A DNA stretch of 64,000 bases, from NCBI RefSeq assembly GCF_029633865.1, contig NC_079212.1:80382672-80446671 (forward strand), read 5' to 3'. Within the stretch, counting starts at the first letter, position 1, and each line of letters begins with the position of its first letter. Both the position numbers and the translations under genes were made by a program. This stretch comes from Lampris incognitus. Its lineage: Eukaryota > Chordata > Actinopteri > Lampriformes > Lampridae. Below are positions 1 to 11,573 of this stretch, one piece after another. The notes under the pieces were generated by a model. The model was not told the DNA's origin. It worked only from the letters and a program-made list of their open reading frames with translations, and made no database searches.

Positions 1-131
1 CAGGTTTAATCGTGGCTCGGTAGGCAGACGTAATAACCATACATGGTAGTGGTGTAACCATAATAAAAGTCCGGGTAGTACATAACACCTAGTGTAGTTC
101 CAGTGGATATACATGGCGTTATATCAGTACA
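1..131 (-). repeat. Gypsy 3' LTR, truncated by window start
   Basis: This 131-bp stretch matches 4699-4829 with three mismatches. On the minus strand it begins with TGTACTGATA. The remaining roughly 180 bp of the LTR and the left target-site duplication lie outside the window. Confidence 0.92.
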
Positions 132-140
132 TCCCCCCTG
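132..140 (-). other. Polypurine tract
   Basis: On the minus strand this reads CAGGGGGGA directly before the LTR start TG. That is the expected place and composition of the plus-strand-synthesis primer of an LTR retroelement. Confidence 0.75.
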
Positions 141-281
141 TTTAGTTTTCAATTTTTTCATTACACAGAGGTTGCCTTCTCTTTTCTTTTTTTCTTTTTT
201 TTTTTAGACGACACACTCAGAATTGTCCATCTCAAAAAACAATAAACATATTCAGAGCCCTCCTTTTGTGTGTGATTGTCT

Positions 282-3200
282 CTACTCATAGTCCTTGTAG
301 TGAGCTGGTTTGGAAACAGCTCTTCCATATCTTGTGCGTACTGTCTTGTGTGTTTCACAGGTTTGGCTGGAAGAAGTTCCAGCTGCATGAGTGTCCCGTT
401 GAGGTTCTGTGAAGCGGGTTCTTGCGCTCCTCAGTGCATGGGGGTGGTGAATTTCCCGCAGGTGGCTCCTGCCACGTCTGAGTTTGTTCCCATTTGATGT
501 TTGCACAATGTAGCTCCTTGGCTCATCGCACTTTTGTACGACGGTGGCTGGATACCAAGTCCCTTTTTCCTTGTTTAGGACAGATACGTGCTGTCCGGGA
601 CTGAGTGGAGGTAGTTCTCTGCCGCTGCTGCGGTCATGATGTTCCTTCATGTTTGCTGTTCTCTGCTCCAGGTGGAGTCGGTTTTCCTCCTTGCCTGGGT
701 CCCCTCGACTCGGCAGCAGGGTGGTGACTGGCCTTCCGAAGATCAGTTCTGCTGGTGATGGTAGTTTACTGTCGATGGGTGTTGCTCTGACCTGTAGTAA
801 GGCCCCTTTTATGTTACCTCCTTGTCTCATGGTTTTCTTCACAATGGATTTGATGTGTCGCACATGCCTCTCAATGAATCCATTGCTTTTTGGATAGTGG
901 GGTGAGCTTGTCACGTGCCTGATTCCCCAGTCAGCCGTGAATTTCTGGAACGCGTGCCCTGTGTACTGGGGTCCATTATCTGTAAGTATCTCATCAGGCC
1001 TTCCAAAAAGAGACATGTACATTTCCATTTTTTGTGCAACTGCCCGGCTGGACACAGGCATGGGCATTTCATCCACTAGAGGGAACTTAGAATATCTGTC
1101 CACAATCAGTAAATACTGATGTCCATCGATCTCGAATAGATCAGAAGCTAGGGATTGCCATGGTTTTGACAGTGTGTTGTGTGGGTTGAGAGGTTGCTTT
1201 GGATTTGCATCCTGATGTTCCACGTATACGCTACATGACCTGCAGACTCTTTCGATGTCATCGTTCATTCTGATCCAGTAGACACTTTCTCTCGCCAGTC
1301 GCCGTGTCTTTTCGATGCCCTGGTGTCCTACATGCAGCTGTTCGAGTATAAAATCAGTCATGGAGTCTGGGATGAGCACCTGTCTGCCTTTGAATATGAC
1401 TCCTGCTTCAACTGCGAGCTCATCTCTGAATGACCAGTACTCACGTAGTTGTCTTGGTAGAGCTTTGATGTTGTCTGGCCATCCCTGGTGGATCAGCTCT
1501 TTCAGTGCATTGAGTCTGGGGTCGCTGGTGGTTTCCGTGTGGAGTGCGTCCTGTTTCTCGGGAGAGAAGTTTATCATTGCAACAGTGAGCATCTCTGGAT
1601 CCTCGACTTCTGCCTCTATTCCGTCAATGCGCTCGTCCAGCTCGATGTTTCTGTTGTTCTCAGGGTTGGGTAGTCGGCTGAGTGTGTCTGCCAGGACCAT
1701 CTGGTTTCCTGGTCGATACGTGACCTCGTAGTTGTATCCTTGTGTTTTTATCAGCATTCGCTGAAGCCGTGGCGGGGCGGCATGCAGTGGCTTTGTGCAT
1801 ATGGTAACGAGGGGTTTGTGGTCTGTAACTACAATGAATGACTTCCCATACAGGTAGGTATGGTATCGCTGCATTCCATAGACTATGGCCAGCATTTCTC
1901 GCTCTATGTTGCTGTACCTGGATTGGCAGTCGTCCAGTGTCTTTGAGCCAAAAGCTATGGGTCTTTTGTTGTGCACTAATGCCACGCCCAGTCCTTTCTC
2001 TGATGCATCGACCTCAAGTGTCAGAGGTGTGCTTGGATCATAGTACTTCAGGCAGTCATGTTCGTTGATAACTGATTTCAGGTCCTCAAAGCTCTTTTGG
2101 TGGTCAGTGTCCCATGTCCAAGGCACGTCACTTTTCAGCAGCACCCTCAGTGTGTGTGCTTTGTCTGTGAACTTTGGGATGTAGGGTGACAGGTAGGTCA
2201 GCATCCCCAAGAATCTGCTCAGTTCATCTTTGTTCTGGGGTGTCGGCATTTTCTGGATGTCCCTGATTTTGGCTGGGTCAGGTTTGATACCTTTGTCTGT
2301 GTACAGGTTGTCAAAGAATGAGATGCTTGTCTGTTTGATTGTGCACTTGTCACTGTTGAACACAATACCTGTCTTGGCTGCTCTCTCCATCAGGTTGGTC
2401 AGGTTCCTGTCATGCTCCTCTTCGCTTGCTCCGTAGACTGCGATATCATTGGCTATGCTGACGACACCGTCGAGCCCCTCCAGGATTTGGTCCATCTTTG
2501 CCTGGAAGAGATCTTGAGAGACACTGAGACCAAATGGCAAACGTTTCCAGCAGTATCTACCAAATGGAGTTCGGAATGTGGTTAGCAGTTGTGACTCTTC
2601 CTCTAGGTGTATTGACCAATATCCAGCTTTTGTGTCAAGTTTGCTGAATATTTTTGCATTTGCAAACTTCGGGTTCAGTTCCTCCCCAGTAGGAATCTTG
2701 TGTGGGCATCTCCTAAGGCTGGCATTAAGCTTTTGGGGGTCTAAGCATATGCGAAGGGAACCGTCTTTCTTTGTGCTGTATGCCAGACTCGAGCACCAGT
2801 CTGTGTGCTGTTCTACTTTTCTTAACACATCTTGTTCGACTAGGTTATTCAGTTCATCTTTCAGTTTGTCTTTGATGTGAATGCTGCACTTACGTGGTGG
2901 GTCTATGAATGGTTCAGCATCCTTTTTCAGGAAGAGCTTGGCCTTTCCACTGAAGTTGCCAATTTTGTCAAACTGGTCTGGGTATGCTCTCTTTAGGTCT
3001 GCACTGTTAGATATGGTCATTTTGAGTTTTGTCTGTCTTGTGTTGACTTTTTTCTGGTTTGCATGTCCTTTCTCGGTCACTGCATCTACATTGACAGTCA
3101 CTAGGTTTAACAGTTCACATGTTGGCAGCCCAACTATGGCTGGCCCTGGTACGTCTACAACATAGAACTTTGCATTGATCCATTTGGATTCTTTGTACTG

Positions 3201-3821
3201 GCATGGAATGTCAATGGTGCCTAGGCAGGGGATGGCGTGACCACTGTATGCAGATAGCCTCCTGTTGGTTTTTTTCAGTCGTTTCTGGGTGCATGCATTT
3301 TCACCGTACATCTGCTTGAAGGTACACAATGGGAGTGTGTTGCCTGACGCACCTGTGTCTATCTTCAGACGTAGTGTGTATCCACGACCAGGTAGGGCAG
3401 GTGGTGTCACCTTCAGGACTGTGTACTCCTCCTCTCTGGCCGGCTTGCTGTCTATGCTATGCATGCACTTTTCACTGATAGTTATGGAGTGGAACTGTTT
3501 CTGGTAAGTACTTTCGTTCTCACTGTCTGTTTCACTGCTACTCTCTACAGCATGTATGCGAGTCCTGCTCTGTTGCTTTTTGTCTATATAGGTTTTGCGC
3601 TTGTGCTGTTTGTCTTGTGGTGTGTGGGACTTACTTCCCCCGCTCCTGCTCTGGCTGGAGTGTTCCTGGCACTCTCGTTTAGCCTTCCTGCAACACCGCT
3701 CCCAGTGAAGTACCACCACACGCATTGCATTCATCATCATATGCAGGACATCGACGTGGTTTGTGGCTTCTCCCACAGTTACGACATATGCGGTCCCTGT
3801 CCACAGCGTGGATTCTCTCAT
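282..3821 (-). CDS. Gypsy Pol polyprotein (protease-RT-RNase H-integrase)
   Basis: An open frame of 1,179 codons. An aspartic protease (IDTGASGN) lies at about residue 153. RT follows at about 320-500, RNase H at about 560-700 (EVDASEKG) and integrase at about 860-1080. Integrase has an HH-CC zinc region (HVGH, CRSC) and the D-D-E core seen in SDLFEID, TDNGPQY and NGFIERH. The RT catalytic box reads IANDIAVYG, where Gypsy elements have two adjacent aspartates (xADDxxxYG). The first is asparagine here, which should abolish polymerisation. The first roughly 35 residues are probably not native: the frame is entered from gag, and HWERCC near the start is the second half of gag's second zinc knuckle. 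Confidence 0.92.
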   Translation of the reverse strand: MRESTLWTGTAYVVTVGEATNHVDVLHMMMNAMRVVVLHWERCCRKAKRECQEHSSQSRSGGSKSHTPQDKQHKRKTYIDKKQQSRTRIHAVESSSETDSENESTYQKQFHSITISEKCMHSIDSKPAREEEYTVLKVTPPALPGRGYTLRLKIDTGASGNTLPLCTFKQMYGENACTQKRLKKTNRRLSAYSGHAIPCLGTIDIPCQYKESKWINAKFYVVDVPGPAIVGLPTCELLNLVTVNVDAVTEKGHANQKKVNTRQTKLKMTISNSADLKRAYPDQFDKIGNFSGKAKLFLKKDAEPFIDPPRKCSIHIKDKLKDELNNLVEQDVLRKVEQHTDWCSSLAYSTKKDGSLRICLDPQKLNASLRRCPHKIPTGEELNPKFANAKIFSKLDTKAGYWSIHLEEESQLLTTFRTPFGRYCWKRLPFGLSVSQDLFQAKMDQILEGLDGVVSIANDIAVYGASEEEHDRNLTNLMERAAKTGIVFNSDKCTIKQTSISFFDNLYTDKGIKPDPAKIRDIQKMPTPQNKDELSRFLGMLTYLSPYIPKFTDKAHTLRVLLKSDVPWTWDTDHQKSFEDLKSVINEHDCLKYYDPSTPLTLEVDASEKGLGVALVHNKRPIAFGSKTLDDCQSRYSNIEREMLAIVYGMQRYHTYLYGKSFIVVTDHKPLVTICTKPLHAAPPRLQRMLIKTQGYNYEVTYRPGNQMVLADTLSRLPNPENNRNIELDERIDGIEAEVEDPEMLTVAMINFSPEKQDALHTETTSDPRLNALKELIHQGWPDNIKALPRQLREYWSFRDELAVEAGVIFKGRQVLIPDSMTDFILEQLHVGHQGIEKTRRLARESVYWIRMNDDIERVCRSCSVYVEHQDANPKQPLNPHNTLSKPWQSLASDLFEIDGHQYLLIVDRYSKFPLVDEMPMPVSSRAVAQKMEMYMSLFGRPDEILTDNGPQYTGHAFQKFTADWGIRHVTSSPHYPKSNGFIERHVRHIKSIVKKTMRQGGNIKGALLQVRATPIDSKLPSPAELIFGRPVTTLLPSRGDPGKEENRLHLEQRTANMKEHHDRSSGRELPPLSPGQHVSVLNKEKGTWYPATVVQKCDEPRSYIVQTSNGNKLRRGRSHLREIHHPHALRSARTRFTEPQRDTHAAGTSSSQTCETHKTVRTRYGRAVSKPAHYKDYE

Positions 3822-4296
3822 TGTGTGACAGGCTAAGTTTGTCTAACTGTTCATTGCCTGCTGTCAGGGCTTCATATTTTCGTCCCTCGGCCAGAACCTC
3901 TGCTAAGGAATATCCTTTTGGTTTGCTGTATAGATCATTCCTCAGGGCATCATGGGGAGTGCTCGCAATAATAAGCTCAATCATACGCTCGTTAAGCTCT
4001 TCGTCTGAAAACTGACATTTCCGTGCTAGTGTTCTGGCTCTGGTCACAAAATCATCAATATTCTCATCTGGTTTCTGTCTGTGTTGCATCAGTTGCAGTC
4101 TATGGATTCTGAAATTTACGTTCAACTTTAGCTGTTTTTCAAAGAAGTCCCATAGTTTGGCAGGCTTTTTCTTTTCATCATCGGTGAGACCAATGGCGTT
4201 CAGTCTTTTTAATCCTTCATCTCCGATTCCACGACATATTTTCCTAGCTTGTTTAGCTGCGCCATTTATTTCTTCATCTTCTAAATACAGAGTCAT
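3679..4296 (-). CDS. Gypsy Gag (capsid and first zinc knuckle)
   Basis: A 205-codon frame beginning with MTLYLEDEEI just after the leader. The middle is a Gypsy capsid-like helical region, with FVTRARTLARKC as its recognisable retrotransposon Gag stretch. The C-terminus has one complete CCHC knuckle (CRNCGRSHKPRRC) and the first two cysteines of a second (CNAC). The reading then leaves the knuckle and stops. The remaining His and Cys residues are found in the overlapping pol frame, so gag and pol are joined either by programmed frameshifting or by a decayed frame near 3700-3720. Confidence 0.85.
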   Translation of the reverse strand: MTLYLEDEEINGAAKQARKICRGIGDEGLKRLNAIGLTDDEKKKPAKLWDFFEKQLKLNVNFRIHRLQLMQHRQKPDENIDDFVTRARTLARKCQFSDEELNERMIELIIASTPHDALRNDLYSKPKGYSLAEVLAEGRKYEALTAGNEQLDKLSLSHNERIHAVDRDRICRNCGRSHKPRRCPAYDDECNACGGTSLGAVLQEG

Positions 4297-4505
4297 TTTC
4301 TATTTATACAGTGAAATTGCCTCACCCAGGTCCGGGTCTGACCAATTCATCGTCGGTAGATGCGATGCCATGACGTCTCCTGTTACTAGCTAGCTAGTTA
4401 GCTTTGCGGCTAGCTAAGCTCCGGCGCACTCTTGCTTGAATGATGACAGAAATTATCCACGGACAATTTTATCAGTCTATCTTCATTCTTCATAGAGAGT
4501 ACTTT

Positions 4506-4518
4506 ACCGCTGCCACCA
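4506..4518 (-). other. Primer-binding site, tRNA-Leu type
   Basis: The plus strand here is ACCGCTGCCACCA, which is the 3' end (with CCA) of vertebrate tRNA-Leu(AAG/UAG) as I recall it. On the minus strand it is therefore a primer-binding site. It starts exactly where the LTR ends, fixing the inner LTR edge at 4519. Confidence 0.75.
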
Positions 4519-4829
4519 TGAAGTAATACTTGGGGTGTAGAGCCGAAGTAACGGAGAAGACCGTAGGTTCACACTTTAGCCGTGTAGGCAACTTTCTTTA
4601 ATCCACGGTAAATCAGCGAGACAAACAAAACCCACAGCTCGACTGAGCGGAGGGGTAGTATTGGTCGAGGATCAATGACCACATCGGGTTATAGAACTCA
4701 GGTTTAATCGTGGCTCAGTAGGCAGACGTAATAACCATACATGGTAGTGGTGTAACCATAATAACAGTCCGGGTAGTACATAACACCTAGTGTAGTTCCA
4801 GTGGATATACATGGCGTTATATCACTACA
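4519..4829 (-). repeat. Gypsy 5' LTR, 311 bp
   Basis: On the minus strand the LTR runs TGTAGTGATA to ATTACTTCA, with TG and CA termini. The boundaries come from the primer-binding site on one side and the end of similarity with 1-131 on the other. The flank beyond 4829 begins GTACC; the matching left duplication is outside the window. Confidence 0.88.
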
Positions 4830-6184
<1,355 letters not shown>

Positions 6185-7379
6185 CATATATATATATATT
6201 TGGTGGAGAAACCGAGCGTATACACAAGAGAAGTTGCGGGCATACAAGTCACTGGATGCTTACAACTATGTTGTCTGTGGTCACGTACAAAATGTAAAAT
6301 ACCGTGATGTAGACTCTGAGTTTTGTGTCCTGAAATCCCAAGTCTTGCCAAGTCAAAGACAAGGACACAAGACAGCTATGTAGGAGGCATGGGTCATCAT
6401 AAACAAACCCGAGAACTACATCCTCACAGCCAGGTGTAGCGGCATGGCAGGGTGAGTATTTGTTGTCCTGTTGCTTTTCTAGTTGGCTCAGGGTTCATGA
6501 TGCCGGCCTAGTTGTTGTGCAAACATGAAATCTGCTTCTGTTTTACTGTCATTTTCTCCCCTCGTCACATCAAAATGTGCCTTTCCCTGCAACTCAGTCC
6601 TGATAAACGGGGCATGAAATTCACATTATCATGACCTACACACAGTGTCTTGTTGATTCAGAGTTCCAGCTGTGGATGTTATTCATCTGCAGTGGAAACA
6701 TGCGACATTATATAGTAGAATTTACAGTCTTCTCAGCCACAGCCTAATTTTGACTGAGATTAAGTGTTAATTGCAAGCCCTGGTCATCAAATTAAAACAT
6801 ATATTGGATAAGTCAATATGTTGTATTCTGTCTTTTTCACATTTCAGACTTGGGTCATGCTGCAGCCATGCAGCAGCAATGTTATTTAAAGTGGAGCTCT
6901 GTGTTAGGATGGGGAGGACGGAGAAGGCAGCAGTTACCGCTGAAGCATGTGTGTGGAAAGACCTAAGCAGGAAAGATGTTAAGCCAGCTCCACTTGGGGA
7001 AATCAGCTTCCATAAACCAAAGAGGCTAGGCAGGCAGCTCCCAAAACTTCTAGGAGGAACAGTGTCAAACCAGGAGGCATGTGATAGTTGACAGAAGCTA
7101 GAGAAGTTTCCTTCTGTCATTGTGCATTTCATTCATTTTCAAAAGTTCTCCTGCATCTTGTAACACCATAAACTACCCTGAAAACCGAGCTTTTTTATAA
7201 TACAGAGATGAAAATCATAAAGACATCTAGACACTGGGTCATTTCAGTGTATTTGTTTGACCTTTGCCTTCAGATTATTTATTCTGGAAATCAGATTGTC
7301 TAGTTTCTATAGCGACAGGCATGGGCGCAAGTCCATGAATACTGGGATGGCATCCAGCGCTTTACCTGTGCCCCCGTCC
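6185..7379. other. No recognisable gene or element
   Basis: Ordinary AT/GC-mixed sequence. The longest open frames (about 100-120 codons near 6767-7132) overlap on both strands and show no recognisable motif. I saw no RNA gene or clear repeat apart from the short CA/TA tract at its left edge. Confidence 0.5.
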
Positions 7380-7557
7380 ATAGGGTTAGTGGTTGTGTCA
7401 GGAAGGGCATCCAACGTAAAATTTTGCCAAATCAATATGCAGATTGACAAGACCATACCGGATCGAACAATGGTCATTGGTACTGTGCCCTCACAGGGTC
7501 CTGATGGAAACTGTAAAATCTGCTGTGGCGACCCCTGAAAAACAGTGAAAAAGCTGA
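7380..7557 (+). mobile_element. Short internally deleted RTE-type element
   Basis: The left part (GTTGTGTCAGGAAGGGCATC, then ACCATACCGGATCG) matches the 5' end of the RTE LINE at 27650-27730. The right part (CTGCTGTGGCGACCCCTGAA) matches the RTE 3' end at 30650-30680 and 62880-62900. Nearly the whole coding part is missing between them. This is the structure of a non-autonomous, RTE-mobilised short element. Confidence 0.7.
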
Positions 7558-7718
7558 AAGAAGGAGATTGTCTAGTTTCTATTGTGTACTGTTTCTGTTT
7601 TAATGCTCTGCTTCATGACTTCAGTAAAAATTCAATCAAGATTCACAAAATCTTGAAAAAAAAGATTATTCAGCATAATAATTGTCTTCTTGTTGCCCCG
7701 TCATCATTTCCATTGCCA

Positions 7719-7764
7719 GACCCAGTAATCAGTCAGATTACTGGGTCAGTCAGATTACTGGGTC
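7719..7764. repeat. Hairpin plus tandem copy of one arm
   Basis: GACCCAGTAATC is followed by AGTCA and then its exact reverse complement GATTACTGGGTC, which is then repeated once more after another AGTCA. The unit sits at the point where the transposase frame to its right ends. Confidence 0.85.
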
Positions 7765-8290
7765 AGGCAATGAAAACCTCTGTGCAATCTATTACATACC
7801 GGCATCTTTTAAAGTTTCGCTTGAAGATTTTAGGCAGGTTCTTTAGTATAGCTCCCTTACTTGGCCATTTAATGAGTGGCTTGAGGACTATGGCCATAGC
7901 AGGTATCCAGCTCCGACAAATATTTGATGAGGTGGTTTTTGATACATTAAATCTATAGGCTAAATCAGTATTAGTTAGGCCCAGCCTTAATTTCATTAGC
8001 ACAACCATTAGATGATCGTGTAGAGAGAGGGTTTGGCTAATTCTTTCTACATTGTCACTGTTATTTTTGCACATAGCCAGTCAAAGAGAATGGAGGTAAG
8101 TCCTGTGAAAAAAATCAGCTGTCCCATGTTGAACTTAATAGTGGCACAGGAAAACGTAGAGTTCTGCAGCTCCTCTTTAAGCTTCTCATTTTCAGCCCGT
8201 AGCTTTTCACACTCCTGCTGCAGGTTGACATAGTCCTTCTGAAGCTGAGGGTACCTCAGGTTCAGATCATCCTATTCTGTCCTTGGGACT
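7763..8290 (-). pseudogene. Decayed DNA-transposon transposase (HTH_Tnp_4/DDE_4 type)
   Basis: The minus strand encodes LSLHDHLMVVLMKLRLGLT, a helix-turn-helix (DLAYRFNVSKTTSSNICRSW), then CRYVIDCTEVFI. That last motif contains the first catalytic aspartate of the DDE_Tnp_4 superfamily (IDCTE in intact relatives). Upstream, in another frame, is a coiled-coil-like leucine/glutamate-rich stretch (LQQECEKLRAENEKLKEEL), typical of the linker after a THAP domain. The sequence stops at the hairpin at 7764, so the second and third catalytic residues are missing. Together with the THAP exons at 10530-10990 this is probably the 3' part of one dead minus-strand transposase gene of PIF/Harbinger- or IS4EU-like type. 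Confidence 0.7.
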
Positions 8291-8559
8291 GGGACGTCCT
8301 CTTCAGATTTAACAGAAAAGCCAACAACAGGATATGCCGCCACAAGCTCACAGCAAAAACATCTCCTGACCAGGACAGTGATCCATGCTGCTGACTTGTC
8401 CTGGATTTTCAGAAGGAGCAGGCTGATTGGGTGGAGTGTAAACCCTTTCATCTCGTCTCCTCTTCCTATGGTACCTTAACATAAAACAGCAATACTGATC
8501 AGAGGCCATATTACAGGACATTCCTAACTTGCAGATCCTATCTTAACTGTTGGGTTGCG

Positions 8560-9279
8560 ATTAGAGAGGTTATGATTTGTGTAGCGGGTACAAATACTGA
8601 CTGCACCTTTAAGACCCATGAACGCGCACGAAGAAACGAAAGGCGCGAGAGAAGGAGAGCACGAGCAGCGTGGACGGAGCGCTCATGGCGGATGAGCTCT
8701 ACTGCTGTGCAAAACGGATTAATGTTAAAACCTTATCAAGGGGTCATAGGCGGGGACACTTTGGATACCAGTAACGTGATGACGTAGGTGGTTTCGTTTT
8801 CTTTGCTAGTGCGAGCGCGAGCGCGAGTATTGCATTGAAATACTGTGAACTTTTGCTGTTAGCTGGAGCTGCGTGGCGCCGCACGGATAGGCTGGACACG
8901 GAGGAAGACGCTGCATGAGCATCCAAGTGTTGGTCTAGTGGTGCATAGATGTCGTCTAGGTCGCTAAAAGTGATACGTGAACTTTTGGAGAGTTTTGTTT
9001 TGGAAGAGCAAGCCTGCACGTCGTCAATATCGAAGGGTGCAAGGGGCTAGTTAAACACGTGACGGACTCCCCTCCCCCCACTCCGTGTGTGACTCGCGAG
9101 GGAGGACGCTGTCCCGCGTTGCTACGGTAGGAGGCCAGCAAGCAGAAGACAAGCCTGCGTGTTCTGTGCGCTATACAAGAAGGCTGGTGAGGAGTTTGCC
9201 CTGCCAGCCATCACACATCTCTGACGTGTGTCTCTGCTGTTGTCTGGGTAACCTCTGCTCCACACGTTAACACTGATAT

Positions 9280-9323
<44 letters not shown>

Positions 9324-9640
9324 TGGAAGGGACGTTGCACCGCTGTGCATCCCGTGCATACACCCACACACCCGCACACATCAGCGGCCAGTGAAGTGAG
9401 GTGAAGTGAACGGGACTGTACAGAAACGGCGCTGGTACACACGCACACGCCAAACACACACGCCACACTATTAAGGGAGCAACGCGGTCATCCAGACTGG
9501 TACAGCAGACGTGTTCGGCCATTGCTGAATGATGGTTTAATCAGACAGAAGGGTTTTCCTTACCTGTTACTGCGGAAGCCACATGCTTTTAGCGTGACGT
9601 CACCCTTCATGGAAACCGTGATTTTGAGTGACGTGTCATT
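8560..9640. other. CpG-rich stretch without identifiable gene
   Basis: Relatively rich in CG dinucleotides (for example CGCGCACG near 8620 and GCGAGCGCGAGCGCG near 8815). Open frames of 60-115 codons exist on both strands with biased composition but no family motif. It could be an old promoter-like region or element end; I cannot decide. Confidence 0.35.
9281..9319. repeat. (CA)n microsatellite
   Basis: About 19 uninterrupted CA units; the flank to about 9470 is loosely CA-rich. Confidence 0.95.
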
Positions 9641-10529
9641 TGAATGTTAAATGCCCGTCTAGAGGTCATCTGTATTCTAAAGGAGGTTTCCTCTGGCCTG
9701 TTTAAAAGGAGCCATTTCAGTTGTCATGACAGGGCTACATTATGGGATGTTTGTCTCTCACGTTTAAATGTGAATGTTAAAGGGAAAGGGTGTGGCTCAT
9801 TAATGGCCAATGGTGAAGGTACTGTAGGGATTTCATTCATGGGTTTGCGTATAGTGGCCAAGTGTTTAAATGAAGTCCTACTGTTACCAAGTTTTATTTT
9901 AGTAATGTTCCTAAACGCCCTGTGTTTATTAGAAAGTAAACATCAGAGAGAAAGGCTGCAATTTACCAGTGTATTGGGACACTTACTTCTGGGGGTAGGG
10001 TGCTTCACCTGTCTAGCTAGGTCTTTGTAAAGTAGGGGGTGGTATCAGGTCAGTTCGGTACTTACCTTGCACACACTGTGCACACTTCAGTCGGCCCCTT
10101 AGGACCCTACAAGTACCCTGGAGCCTACTTTACACCGTCTAAGAAGCTACCCTTGGTCCAGGCTGCTACACAGCGCACCACTTGTTCACTCACCTGAATA
10201 TGGAAGCCATAAGCATTGGGTGTGGAGGACCTAGAGCCTGTCCCACTCAGTCCTCCCCACATTAAGCACTTTGTTACCCCAACAAGGCGGCGGCCATAAT
10301 TCCCACCGTCACATTTGCTTAATACCAACTGGAGAAAAACCCTATCTCAGACATCCCTATCTTCCCTTTAACCGTAAGACGGCACATATTTGTAATACAG
10401 CCCCGTTTTCTCAGAGCCAGCAGCTGCGAGCTCCAGAGTGCTCTGAATAGCATGACATGAAAGAGGGGAAAAGTCCTTCTAAAACCATGAGGAAGGGTTG
10501 GGCCCAATTATTCTGACCTTTCCACCTTT
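9640..10529. other. No recognisable feature
   Basis: Mixed-composition sequence with short open frames on both strands and no recognisable motif. If the THAP exons at 10530-10990 and the transposase at 7763-8290 belonged to one gene, this would be part of the intron between them. Confidence 0.4.
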
Positions 10530-10990
10530 GCCTCGGGGTTCGGACTTTGTTTTGTGACTTAAACACAGAGGGCACAAAACCAGGATTCTGTGAGTCCAGT
10601 GACGCCTGACCTGTCACTAGCCAGACACACCACATTAGCCAGATAATAGCGGCTCTAACGCTGCGTATCGGTTACTGGAGATACTAGTCTGCATCTAAAC
10701 CAGGCATGCTGGTGACACCACAGAGCAGGTAGATAACTTACCTGAGAGAACAAGGACGCTGCACACGCCAGCATCTGGATCGGGTCCTCAGACCGGTTCT
10801 CATCAATACGTTTGATGGCTTGCAGCCACAGGGAGGCGCCTCCGGTGGCTCTGAAATGGCCGCCGTGATCCCGTCGGGATTGGGTAAAGCTTCAGTCCGC
10901 TGTTGGTAGAGTAGCGACTCGTACAGCCAAACACACAACACCCGCACATTGTGATGCTGCTTATACTTCTGCATAAACTCTGTCATCTCC
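10530..10990 (-). pseudogene. Two-exon THAP-domain relic
   Basis: On the minus strand, about 10741-10940 encodes CCVFGCTSRYSTNSGLKLYP, the start of a THAP zinc finger. A frameshift leads to LWLQAIKRIDENRSEDP and VCSVLVLSG, the place of the second zinc pair (C-x2-H in intact THAP domains; the histidine is lost here). A splice donor (G|GTAAGT) follows. A matching acceptor near 10617 leads to SQNPGFVPSVFKSQNK, the usual post-THAP linker. The phases agree. It is broken by at least one frameshift and stops. The Academ-like transposon at 10994 inserted immediately upstream of it. Confidence 0.65.
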
Positions 10991-10993
10991 TCT
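10991..10993 (+). repeat. Target-site duplication TCT (left)
   Basis: TCT immediately precedes the inverted repeat; the same three bases follow the right end at 17782-17784. Confidence 0.6.
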
Positions 10994-11573
10994 TAGTCCA
11001 TGGGCCAGAGCCCAAAATTTCCTATTTTGGTACACTCAAGGTGGCAAAACTTACTTATAATTTTTGAAAGGATCCATGTCTGTAGATGATATTTTGGTAT
11101 GATAACCATTCCTGAGTGGCAGCTGTATCACAGTTATCAGCTTATGAAGTTAACCACCCACTAAACTAAATTGCATTTTAGACGCTGGTGCATATCCTGG
11201 TTTAGCCTCATGGTCAGGACATTTTTCAATGTTATATAATATTGTCTTTGGTATCATTTTAAAGGGGACCTTCTTAGCTTTCATTCAAGCCCTGTTGTGG
11301 ATATTTCTCACAAATATAGAGGTCACTTGAGCTCTTCAACCCGTCAATAACACACATCTTTCTGCAATGTTCGCCTAAACTATATACTTTCTTTTAGCCC
11401 TGTGGCATCTAGGAATATCAGGGACACAAAACACAAAAACTGGAATACTCACAGGACTGTAAAGATTCAGGAAATGTATAATATACCCATACTATTTCAT
11501 TGTGTGAGGTGATTGTGAACCTTAAATTAGAAGGGCATTATTACTAAGAAACTAACTAGACCAAAGCCAGTTA
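10994..11573 (+). repeat. Left terminal inverted repeat
   Basis: About 580 bp matching, as reverse complement, 17231-17781. Examples are CATATCCTGGTTTAGCCTCA near 11192 and GGGGACCTTCTTAGCTTTCA near 11265. The left arm has about 25 extra bases near 11530-11555 that the right arm lacks. The repeat ends at ACTAGACCAAAGCCAGTTAG. Confidence 0.93.

Larger units (their letters stand above)
1..4829 (-). mobile_element. Ty3/Gypsy LTR retrotransposon, minus strand
   Basis: Near-complete LTR element read on the minus strand. The order from right to left is LTR (4519-4829), primer-binding site (4506-4518), leader (4297-4505), gag, pol, purine tract (132-140) and the second LTR, of which only 131 bp lie in the window. 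Over those 131 bp the LTRs differ at three positions, so the insertion is fairly recent on a neutral scale. Pol order protease, RT, RNase H, integrase is the Ty3/Gypsy order. The copy looks inactive: gag and pol are out of frame at the second zinc knuckle, and the RT catalytic motif is altered. Confidence 0.93.

Noticed and set aside
8572..9019. Small coding genes in the CpG-rich stretch
   Set aside because: Frames on opposite strands, biased composition, nothing recognisable.
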